Assembly: GCA_900545015.1 (NCBI GenBank)
Contig: UQXJ01000056.1
Location: 1 to 5,506, forward strand
Origin: an uncultured Mollicutes bacterium
GTDB taxonomy: Bacteria > Bacillota_I > Bacilli_A > RFN20 > CAG-826
Reading direction: 5' to 3'
DNA length: 5,506 bases
The notes under the pieces were generated by a model. The model worked only from the letters and a program-made list of their open reading frames with translations. It did no database searches and was not told the origin of the DNA. Position numbers and translations under genes: made by a program. Positions 1-5,506 of this stretch are shown piece by piece; position 1 is the first letter of the stretch; every line of letters starts with the position of its first letter.

Positions 1-58
1 AATCATATTTAATCTATTTTTTTGTGCATTTCAATAAATCGAATTTCCTATATTATGC

Positions 59-88
59 AAAAAAGAGTCCACAATAGCAGACTCTTTT
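59..88 (-). terminator. Rho-independent terminator of the operon (possibly bidirectional)
   Basis: Positions 61-69 (AAAAGAGTC) pair perfectly with 80-88 (GACTCTTTT), giving a 9-bp stem around a 10-base loop. On the minus strand the 3' arm runs into six T (64-59). It lies 22 bases past the stop of the last gene. On the plus strand the hairpin is followed by TTTTAATTTTT, so it may also stop transcripts entering from the left. Confidence 0.85.
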
Positions 89-110
89 AATTTTTAACTC
101 GATTTAATGA

Positions 111-2366
111 TTATTTTTTTAATAAAGAAGCGTAATCAACATTGCCTTCTTCAGCAACTTGTTTGATTTCTTTTTCTTCCATACATTTAGTGATTAATTC
201 TCTAGCTTTCTTTAATGAGGCGTCAGATTTGACTCTAAATACTAATGGAATATCTTTATAAGCATCTTTGAATCCTGCGTTTCCAACAGCGATTTGACTA
301 TTTTTGAAATCATTAGGGTTAAGTGCAAGATAAATTTTTAAGTGAGAACCACCCATAGCAATCTTACAATATGTGACTTTATGAAGTCTAAATGTATCGC
401 CGCTATTTGATAGTCTATCTTTTAATCCATAACTGATTAATAAATTCTTTAAACTATTATAAGCAAGAACAATTTCGCTACCAGCAGTTAAAAGTTTTTC
501 ATCGAAATTAAGTTTTTCAGCTTCTTCCTTTTTAATAATATTTTCTTTTCCTCTTACATCAGGTTGTTTAATAAGTGGTTTCTTTTCTACAACAACTTCT
601 TTAACAGGCTCTGGTGTAGGAACTACAACAGGTTCAGCAGGAACTTTAACTTCCTTGATTACTTCTTTAATTACTTCACGTGGAGCAGGTTGAGAGACAT
701 AAACAGGGACTTCTTTTATTGTTTCTTTTGTTTCAACTTTAATATCTTTTAAGGCATCTTTAAGTTGTTCACGTACCAATGTTCTTAAATCTTCTTCTGT
801 AATTCTTTCTTCTGGTTCTTCAGTTACAGTTTCTTCTTGAACAGGTTCAGTTTCAGCTTTTGCTTCTTGAATTTTGCTTGGCATTGCAACAACGATAGGA
901 GGAATAATTTTTTCTTCTTTTTCTTCCTTGTGTTCGTGATCTTCGCAACAGCAGCAATCACATTCACAATCATCATAATAAGAATCTTCTCTTTCATTTA
1001 AAGTTTCTTCTACGATTTTATGAATGTCTTCAATTGTTACAGGTTTAGGTTCTTCCTTCTTTTCTACTGGTTCAACAGGTTTTGTTTCTCCGACAGTATT
1101 TTTAATAATTGTCACTAAATCATCTAAAGTTAATAAGTCGTATTCATCCTCTTTCTTTTCTTCGACTGGAGCAGCGACTGGTTCAACTTTTTCTTGTTTA
1201 GCAACAAGGATATTGTTTTCTTTTAAAACATCAACGATTGTGTCTTTAATATCGTTCTTTGTTAAGCGTGGAGTTTGGACTCTTGATTCATAAATATCTG
1301 TAGATTGTCCTTGCTTTGAATTTTTTAATTTTGCGCTATCTTCATTGCTACTTGTATTGATGTATTGAACAATTAAAGGAGCGTTATTTCCAGTTTGAAC
1401 TGTATTTCCAGCACTTGGTGGAATGATTACTGGATTTGGTTGTTGTATAAAGTAAGGATATGGGTATCCACCTTGAGGAGCCATTCCAATAGCTTGTTGT
1501 TGTTGTTGAACGTAAGGATTTGGTTGATCTTCGATTTGACCCTTTTTCTTCTTAGTATCTTTCTTATTGATGTTTTCAAATCCATGTCCTTTATAATATT
1601 TAATTTTTTCTTTTCTTTCTCTCTTTGTAAGATAGTCATATTTATGTTGAGCAACATAAACGCTTAATTTTACAAGATATGTAATAGATGAAATTAAAAC
1701 TACTAAAGTAAATACAATAAATGCCCATGCAGAAGCAATAATTGCTAATGTCTTAAAGAATGCTTTAGCTTGGAATTCAGGCTTAATTGTTTCTTTGAAA
1801 TAATTTCCAACTGGGAATTTGCTATCCCAACCAGCAATAAGTGAATAAAGTGGTGAGCCTTCGTTTACAGCTGGATTACCTTTAATAGAACCACCAATTT
1901 GTCTTAAAGCACTATTTCCATATAATGCTAAGTGACCAGCAGATATTACATAGCCAACTACTACAATAAGAATTCCTGACCAAATTATATTTAATAATAA
2001 AGATGGTTTTCTATGTGTGAATGTTTGAATGATTGTAACAATAACAGAAATCAAATAAATTCCTATCATTATAATCATTGAAAATAAACCGAAATTATGT
2101 AATGGATCAGTAAATGCTTTTGTATAAACAGCACCATATCCACCTTCGATTGCAGTTACACCAAAAATTACTTTAACAAGATAATATTCTTGTGATAAAG
2201 GAGCTTTTAATGCACTTAATATATTACGACCACCAGCATAAGCGATTCCAGTAGTCCCAGCAAAACTTAAATTGCAAAGTGCAAATGCTAAGACATAAAA
2301 TCCTACAGCAATAGCGGAGAACAATATAACGAGAATAAACGTTTTAAAAATCTTACCTTTAGTCAT
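111..2366 (-). CDS. Four-helix membrane protein with Cys-cluster linker and C-terminal alpha/beta domain (paralog B)
   Basis: A 751-residue protein of unrecognised function, with the same plan as the gene just upstream. Membrane helices are predicted at about residues 7-31, 92-116, 122-146 and 204-233. They are separated by two outside loops (32-91 and 147-203) and a short basic inside turn (THRK, 117-120). A very basic stretch follows helix 4 (240-276), so the rest should be cytoplasmic. The linker has a Pro/Gln/Tyr/Gly-rich part (281-333, with five glutamines at 287-291), then a Glu/Lys/Val/Pro-rich part (about 390-619). The latter holds several short amphipathic helices and a cysteine cluster (467-474). 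Residues 621-729 are the conserved C-terminal domain, about 53% identical to that of the upstream paralog without gaps. GGAGGG lies six bases before the ATG. The gene starts 15 bases after its neighbour and ends just before a terminator. It is the last gene of the operon. No enzyme motif was found. Confidence 0.9.
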   Translation of the reverse strand: MTKGKIFKTFILVILFSAIAVGFYVLAFALCNLSFAGTTGIAYAGGRNILSALKAPLSQEYYLVKVIFGVTAIEGGYGAVYTKAFTDPLHNFGLFSMIIMIGIYLISVIVTIIQTFTHRKPSLLLNIIWSGILIVVVGYVISAGHLALYGNSALRQIGGSIKGNPAVNEGSPLYSLIAGWDSKFPVGNYFKETIKPEFQAKAFFKTLAIIASAWAFIVFTLVVLISSITYLVKLSVYVAQHKYDYLTKRERKEKIKYYKGHGFENINKKDTKKKKGQIEDQPNPYVQQQQQAIGMAPQGGYPYPYFIQQPNPVIIPPSAGNTVQTGNNAPLIVQYINTSSNEDSAKLKNSKQGQSTDIYESRVQTPRLTKNDIKDTIVDVLKENNILVAKQEKVEPVAAPVEEKKEDEYDLLTLDDLVTIIKNTVGETKPVEPVEKKEEPKPVTIEDIHKIVEETLNEREDSYYDDCECDCCCCEDHEHKEEKEEKIIPPIVVAMPSKIQEAKAETEPVQEETVTEEPEERITEEDLRTLVREQLKDALKDIKVETKETIKEVPVYVSQPAPREVIKEVIKEVKVPAEPVVVPTPEPVKEVVVEKKPLIKQPDVRGKENIIKKEEAEKLNFDEKLLTAGSEIVLAYNSLKNLLISYGLKDRLSNSGDTFRLHKVTYCKIAMGGSHLKIYLALNPNDFKNSQIAVGNAGFKDAYKDIPLVFRVKSDASLKKARELITKCMEEKEIKQVAEEGNVDYASLLKK
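180..506 (-). other. Conserved C-terminal domain, copy in paralog B
   Basis: Residues 621-729 of the 751-residue protein. It aligns without a gap to residues 532-640 of the upstream protein, with about 58 of 109 positions identical by hand count. The most conserved blocks are SYGL, GD(S/T)FRLH, VTYCKI, YLALNPND, PLVF and the helix ending in Cys-Met. The loop after LNPND (about residues 688-702) is the most divergent part. Cysteines 667 and 728 match those of the other copy. About 20 residues follow the domain, without the acidic tail seen in the paralog. Confidence 0.8.
930..968 (-). other. Cysteine/histidine cluster in the linker of paralog B
   Basis: Residues 467-479 read CECDCCCCEDHEH: six cysteines within eight residues (467, 469, 471-474), then histidines 477 and 479, flanked by acidic residues. 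The cluster has no counterpart in the paralog. Predicted to be cytoplasmic, it could bind a metal or form disulfides under stress, but it matches no standard zinc-finger or ferredoxin spacing that I recognise. The Cys codons are a mix of TGT and TGC, so it is not a pure codon repeat. Confidence 0.75.
1494..1508 (-). repeat. Five-unit CAA repeat encoding polyglutamine
   Basis: Five consecutive CAA codons (TTG five times on the plus strand) encode Gln 287-291 of paralog B, within the Pro/Gln/Tyr-rich tract. A pure trinucleotide run can vary in length by slippage without breaking the frame. Confidence 0.85.
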
Positions 2367-2372
2367 ATTTAA

Positions 2373-2378
2373 CCCTCC
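2373..2378 (-). promoter_or_regulatory. Ribosome binding site of paralog B
   Basis: GGAGGG on the minus strand ends six bases before the ATG at 2366, inside the 15-base gap after the stop of the upstream paralog. It fixes the start and suggests independent, efficient initiation on a shared transcript. Confidence 0.88.
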
Positions 2379-2381
2379 ATT

Positions 2382-4415
2382 TTATTCGTCATCGTCAGCA
2401 TAATCATCGCCATCTTCATCAATGTGTTCGCTCGCGAGATTACTTGCCCAATCTTTAACTTGAACTTGTTCAATTTGTTCAAGACCATGTTTATCCATAC
2501 AATCTCTAATTAATTCTTCAGCTCTTCTTAAAGATAATCCGCTTCTAACCTTAAAGACAAGAGGTGTTTCTTTATAAATTGCTTTACTACTTGCATCTTT
2601 AATAGGATATGTTGAGTTAGCATAATCATTTGGATTCAATGCAAGATATAGCTTTAATGATTTACCAGCGATTGTAATCTTACAGTATGTTACTCTGTGC
2701 AATCTAAATGAGTCACCACCGTTGGCAATTCTATTATTTAACCCATAAGATTTTAATAATGATTTAAGTTCATTGTAGCTGCCTTTAACAACATCATCAG
2801 CTTGAGCCATTCTTTGGTCGAATGGTATTCTCACTATTTTCGCTTTTTCAGCAGGTTCGCCTTCTAAAGCTTCAGGAGTCACTTCAGGTGCAGGTTCAGC
2901 AGTTGTCTCTTCAACTACAGGCTCTTTTGTTTCTTCTTGAGCAGGTACTTCTTCTACAACAACTTTGTCAGTTTCTTCTTTTTTATCTTCAACAAAAGGG
3001 GAAGTTTCAACTTTAGTTTCTTCAGTTTTCTCTTCAACAGGAGTTTCTTCTTTAACTTCTTCGACCTTTACTTCTGTTACAGGTACTTCATCGGTTTCGA
3101 CTTCTTCAGCAGGTTTAGTTTCTTCAACTACTGATTCAGGAGCTTTTTCTTCTGTTACTTTTTCTTCTTTAACCGTTTCCTTTGCTTCTTCAACTGGAGC
3201 ATTTTCAATACGGACTTCAACAGGTTTTTCAATAATAGTTTCATGAATAATAGCAAAATCTTTTAAAGCTTCTTTAATTTCTGAAGCAATAATTTCTTTT
3301 ACTTTTTCTTCACTTAAGCCTTCATTAGTAGGTTTGACTTCTACCTTAGGCTTTTCTTCTACTTTTGTTTCTTTTACTTCAAATTCTTCTCTAACATCAG
3401 TAGGAATTGCAAATACTACAGGTGTAGGATAAATTTTCTTTTCTTCTTCTTTATCACCTGTAAGTGTTTTATCTTCAACTAAAGCAGTTTCTTTTTTTGA
3501 TTCGCTTTTTTCTTGTGCTTTAACGATAGCATTAGCTATTTTTTGAGCATTTCTATCTTCTTTATATTCTTCGACTATTCTTTTAGTTTCAGCTTTTTCA
3601 ATTTCTTCTTTGATTGCTGCTCTAACTTCTTCAATAGTTAAAGACTTTTGTGTAATAGGTTCTTTTGGATATGAAGTTTCTTCTTTCTTTTCAACTAATG
3701 GTCCAAAATCTCCTAATTTATCATATCTTTTAACAATTAAAATACCTTTTTTCTTTTCAGGAAGAGGTGCAACTACAGGAGTTTCAATTGCTGGAGCAAC
3801 TTCAACAAGTTTTTGTTCCTTAGCTTCTTTTGCAGCATCTTTCTTACAAATTCTATATAATCCAGTAAAGAAAATTCCTAAAATTGAAATGCCAAATACA
3901 GCAATGACTGCTGCTAAAACTACAAAATAGAAAATATCCCAAACATTATTTGATGGATTTCTAAATATATTAACAATAGCTCCAGATACTTGATAAGATG
4001 CAACAGCTTCTATTTTGCCATTACTAAATTCAAAGAAATTAGCTGAGAAAGGTAATAAGTAAACATAAGTAAATACTAAACCAAGTACTAATTCAAAGAA
4101 TGCAAGCCAAATATAACGTTTTTTGTTTTCCTTACATAAGCTAAGGATAAATGTAACTAAAAATACTAAAAGTGTTAATCCAAAAAGGATAAAAAACACT
4201 AATGAATATTTATCACATTGTGTCCAAAGGTTGGTTGAAATAGCGACTTGGAATACAGCTACATAGTCAATCCAGTCTTTCATCCAAACGTTAGCTGAGC
4301 TATTAATAAGTCCTGTCTTATTAAGAAGCGTAGCTAAAAAAACGAATAAATAGGTTAAAATGAGTCCTACGAAGACCGTTATAACCCAGTTCTTTAAAGC
4401 ACGGTTTTTCTTCAT
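2382..4415 (-). CDS. Four-helix membrane protein with long acidic linker and C-terminal alpha/beta domain (paralog A)
   Basis: A 677-residue protein of unrecognised function. Membrane helices are predicted at about residues 9-31, 70-94, 101-123 and 160-188. Basic residues at the N-terminus (KKNR), between helices 2 and 3 (KENKKR) and after helix 4 (RICKK) place the N-terminus and everything after residue 190 in the cytoplasm. Residues 191-530 are a Glu/Lys/Val/Pro/Thr-rich linker, probably mostly disordered. It contains two amphipathic helix motifs (about 259-276 and 366-387) and a VVFAIP motif (333-338). Residues 532-640 form a compact domain with conserved FRLH, VTYCKI, YLALNPND and PLVFKV blocks, followed by a strongly acidic tail (663-677). 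The next gene encodes a paralog with the same plan. The start is supported by a GGAGG seven bases upstream, and the gene begins 17 bases after the CvpA-like gene. The plan recalls tethered adaptor proteins such as ZipA, by analogy only; no homology to ZipA is seen. Confidence 0.9.
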   Translation of the reverse strand: MKKNRALKNWVITVFVGLILTYLFVFLATLLNKTGLINSSANVWMKDWIDYVAVFQVAISTNLWTQCDKYSLVFFILFGLTLLVFLVTFILSLCKENKKRYIWLAFFELVLGLVFTYVYLLPFSANFFEFSNGKIEAVASYQVSGAIVNIFRNPSNNVWDIFYFVVLAAVIAVFGISILGIFFTGLYRICKKDAAKEAKEQKLVEVAPAIETPVVAPLPEKKKGILIVKRYDKLGDFGPLVEKKEETSYPKEPITQKSLTIEEVRAAIKEEIEKAETKRIVEEYKEDRNAQKIANAIVKAQEKSESKKETALVEDKTLTGDKEEEKKIYPTPVVFAIPTDVREEFEVKETKVEEKPKVEVKPTNEGLSEEKVKEIIASEIKEALKDFAIIHETIIEKPVEVRIENAPVEEAKETVKEEKVTEEKAPESVVEETKPAEEVETDEVPVTEVKVEEVKEETPVEEKTEETKVETSPFVEDKKEETDKVVVEEVPAQEETKEPVVEETTAEPAPEVTPEALEGEPAEKAKIVRIPFDQRMAQADDVVKGSYNELKSLLKSYGLNNRIANGGDSFRLHRVTYCKITIAGKSLKLYLALNPNDYANSTYPIKDASSKAIYKETPLVFKVRSGLSLRRAEELIRDCMDKHGLEQIEQVQVKDWASNLASEHIDEDGDDYADDDE
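2496..2822 (-). other. Conserved C-terminal domain, copy in paralog A
   Basis: Residues 532-640 of the 677-residue protein. The predicted order is a helix (YNELKSLLKSYGL), a strand pair across FRLHRVTYCKI and LKLYLALNPND, a variable loop, a strand (PLVFKVRS) and a final helix (LRRAEELIRDCM). Two cysteines (578 and 639) are shared with the other copy. From memory, the pattern recalls an unnamed domain common in gut Firmicutes (helix, then G-K-T-L-x-x-Y-L-A-L-x-P, then a closing R-x-x-x-A-x-x-L-I helix), and possibly DUF5655-type domains. Neither link could be tested here. Confidence 0.8.
2826..3845 (-). other. Long charged linker of paralog A
   Basis: Residues 191-530 are dominated by Glu, Lys, Val, Thr, Pro and Ala, and are net acidic especially from about 400 to 525, where VEE, KEE and PVEE-type units recur irregularly. 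The stretch has few large hydrophobics apart from two short helix motifs and the VVFAIP motif, so it is likely a flexible tether. The coding strand is strongly purine-rich, which keeps the opposite strand open in several frames and produces spurious Ser/Phe-rich reading frames there. Confidence 0.7.
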
Positions 4416-4422
4416 ATATTTT

Positions 4423-4431
4423 CCTCCCCCC
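4423..4431 (-). promoter_or_regulatory. Ribosome binding site of paralog A
   Basis: The minus strand reads GGGGGGAGG, then seven bases, then ATG. The GGAGG core (4423-4427) lies in the 17-base gap just after the stop of the CvpA-like gene. A run of six G is notable in such AT-rich DNA. The site fixes the start at 4415. Confidence 0.85.
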
Positions 4432-4432
4432 G

Positions 4433-5320
4433 TTACTTAGTGCCACTCATCAGAGCATTAATCTTTTGTGATCCTTCGTTGACGACGAAATCGCAGAAAT
4501 CGCTGAAATCATCTTTGAAAGGAATCATTGTTTTTTCTCCATCTATAATGATAGATCTCGAAACTATATTAAAAGGACTAAGCCCCATATGATCAAGTTG
4601 TTCAAATATTGGTCTAACAATTTGAGAATCAGTATTTAATGGATTCGCTGCTTCAACAGCTATCTTTAAATAATTTGATATTTGAGAAATTGCTTCAGGT
4701 GTCAATATGTTGTTATTAACAAGTAACTTATAAAAATCACTAGTTTCATCGCTTAGTGCAGGAATTATGGAACCACTAATCGCACCAACTAAGCTACCAG
4801 AAAGCGTTAAGAATAGAATAGCCATTACTGTATATTCAACAATTCCAACAGCGCCACCAAGAAGTCTAGCAATAACTCCTTTACGCAAAAATTTAGGACA
4901 TATCCATCTGAACAATACCCAATAAAGAATAAAGGATATAATTGGTGCTGCTATCAAAGATATAGAAAAACCAAGCAAAACTGTAACTAAACCAACAAAT
5001 CCATCACAAGTTGCAATTGCAGAGCTTGGATTGAATCCGAAGTTTTGCATAAGAATAAAAATATCTTCAATTGTATCTACATGGAATGTTACACCTTCAT
5101 ATTCAAATGCAATTTGATTTAAAATTCCTTTGTCATATAAATATTGTAACGCATCAAAACGCACCCACATTTTTGCATATTCGTAGAAGCAAAAATAAAG
5201 CACAGCGCATATTGCGACTAGTATTATAAGGTCAAGTAATCTCTTATACCGATTTCCTATAAGACCAATTATTAGACCTAATAATGCAAAAGCACATAAA
5301 AAGATGTCTACATATATCAT
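4433..5320 (-). CDS. CvpA-like multi-pass membrane protein, first gene of the operon
   Basis: This 295-residue protein is probably an integral membrane protein of the CvpA (colicin V production) type. Hydrophobic segments lie at about residues 4-22, 28-46, 108-140 (long enough for one long or two short helices) and 155-187. The sequence around 152-171, a basic stretch followed by RLLGGAVGIVEYTVMAILFL, resembles the Arg-Leu-Leu-Gly-x-x-x-Gly signature that opens the last helix of CvpA proteins. The N-terminal hydrophobic-Gly-basic pattern also fits. It is longer than typical CvpA proteins (about 160-200 residues, from memory) because of a loop at 47-105 and a hydrophilic C-terminal part at 188-295. 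The ATG is the only sensible start: an in-frame TAA lies at 5333-5335 and the next Met is residue 51. No Shine-Dalgarno sequence precedes it, unlike the two downstream genes. The molecular function of CvpA proteins is poorly defined. The gene is clearly real; the family call is moderate and rests on pattern recognition. Confidence 0.85.
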   Translation of the reverse strand: MIYVDIFLCAFALLGLIIGLIGNRYKRLLDLIILVAICAVLYFCFYEYAKMWVRFDALQYLYDKGILNQIAFEYEGVTFHVDTIEDIFILMQNFGFNPSSAIATCDGFVGLVTVLLGFSISLIAAPIISFILYWVLFRWICPKFLRKGVIARLLGGAVGIVEYTVMAILFLTLSGSLVGAISGSIIPALSDETSDFYKLLVNNNILTPEAISQISNYLKIAVEAANPLNTDSQIVRPIFEQLDHMGLSPFNIVSRSIIIDGEKTMIPFKDDFSDFCDFVVNEGSQKINALMSGTK

Positions 5321-5343
5321 ATTGATAATATTTTAATTTTTAT

Positions 5344-5372
5344 TTTATAAAAAATAAAGGCGTTTTTTTAAA
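5344..5372 (-). promoter_or_regulatory. Weak promoter candidate for the operon
   Basis: TATAAA (5349-5344 read on the minus strand) follows TTTAAA (5372-5367) with a 17-base spacer. This is a weak sigma-A-type match that would give a leader of under 20 bases. Such boxes arise easily by chance in DNA this rich in A and T. A perfect TATAAT on the minus strand at 5465-5460 is an alternative -10, but it has no convincing -35 and would give a leader of about 130 bases containing the inverted repeat. The rest of 5321-5506 shows no gene on either strand. Confidence 0.25.
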
Positions 5373-5400
5373 ATTATTGAACTTTTAAAGAGTTTTTTAT

Positions 5401-5426
5401 ACGAAATTATTTTTTTCAAATTTCGT
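5401..5426. repeat. 8-bp inverted repeat in the operon leader
   Basis: ACGAAATT at 5401-5408 and AATTTCGT at 5419-5426 are perfect inverted copies separated by ten bases, mostly T on the plus strand. There is no T-run directly after either arm, so it does not look like a terminator. It lies about 80 bases upstream of the first gene, where an operator or a hairpin in the leader RNA would be plausible. Confidence 0.55.
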
Positions 5427-5506
5427 TACATAATTATTAATACTAGTTAGTGAGTCATCATTATAGATTAAGTTTTAACAATAAAAGATTTAAAAGCAAA
5501 TTATCA

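Larger units (their letters stand above)
510..1646 (-). other. Composite linker of paralog B
   Basis: Residues 241-619. In order they hold a basic juxtamembrane stretch (240-276), a Pro/Gln/Tyr/Gly-rich low-complexity tract (281-333), a Ser/Asn/Lys-rich spacer (338-368), then a Glu/Lys/Val/Pro-rich tether with short amphipathic helices near 369-389, 411-428, 443-460 and 521-543. The Cys cluster is at 467-474. Near 562-574 there is a small internal repeat of IKEV type (REVIKEVIKEVKV). Only the part from about residue 487 onward can be aligned in order with the upstream paralog. Confidence 0.65.

Noticed and set aside
1427..1657. 76-residue minus-strand open frame inside paralog B in another frame
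   Set aside because: It lies wholly inside the real gene, is rich in Lys, Asn and Ile, and has no ribosome binding site or recognisable domain.
2880..3220. Dense TTC/TCT-type repeats resembling a microsatellite or CRISPR-like array
   Set aside because: The units are irregular and follow Glu/Lys/Val codons of the linker. There are no constant repeats or spacers of fixed length.
2822..3246. Several open frames on the plus strand opposite the paralog A linker
   Set aside because: Their products are Ser/Phe/Leu/Gln-rich mirror images of Glu/Lys codons, overlap each other in different frames and have no ribosome binding sites. They are shadows of the purine-rich coding strand.
3610..3930. 106-residue plus-strand open frame opposite paralog A
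   Set aside because: It lies opposite the helix-4 and linker coding region and shows no coherent domain. The minus-strand gene explains the sequence.
111..5320. Possible Mycoplasma-type code with TGA as tryptophan
   Set aside because: All three genes read through without internal TGA, tryptophan positions checked use TGG, and all stops are TAA, so nothing requires a changed code.
5380..5400. AACT/AGTT palindrome followed by T-run as a plus-strand terminator
   Set aside because: The pairing is imperfect, AT-only apart from two pairs, and leaves almost no loop, so a stable hairpin is unlikely. No plus-strand gene precedes it.
5377..5403. Plus-strand promoter TTGAAC with TATACG overlapping the inverted repeat
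   Set aside because: The spacer is only 15 bases, the -10 match is poor and no start codon with a ribosome binding site follows before the window ends.

Overview
The window is AT-rich (roughly one third G+C by eye). It carries three closely packed genes, all on the minus strand and read from right to left. Strong GGAGG-type ribosome binding sites, TAA stops, tryptophan encoded by TGG and the base composition point to a low-GC Gram-positive-type bacterium (Bacilli or a Mollicutes relative using the standard code). The species cannot be named from the sequence alone.

Layout in transcription order: 5506-5321 is a 186-base AT-rich leader with an 8-bp inverted repeat and only weak promoter candidates. 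5320-4433 encodes a 295-residue membrane protein with CvpA-like organisation. 4415-2382 encodes a 677-residue protein. 2366-111 encodes a 751-residue protein. The gaps between genes are 17 and 15 bases, each holding a Shine-Dalgarno sequence. A 9-bp hairpin with a T-run at 88-59 closes the unit. This looks like one operon with its own terminator. Bases 1-58 show no gene.

The second and third genes are diverged tandem paralogs with the same unusual design. Each has four N-terminal membrane helices, then a very long charged Glu/Lys/Val/Pro-rich, probably disordered linker, then a compact C-terminal alpha/beta domain. The two C-terminal domains align without gaps over 109 residues at about 53% identity (hand count). 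The linkers share short amphipathic helix motifs and a V-V-x-A-x-P motif. By the positive-inside rule the linker and C-terminal domain lie in the cytoplasm, so the pair looks like membrane anchors holding a binding domain on a long tether. The third gene's linker adds a Pro/Gln/Tyr-rich tract with five glutamines and a cluster of six cysteines in eight residues.

How the genes work together is inference. The shared operon suggests the CvpA-like protein and the two tethered-domain proteins form or serve one membrane-associated assembly. No catalytic motif was recognised in any of them. The best candidate for an undescribed system is this three-gene membrane unit with its paired tethered C-terminal domains.
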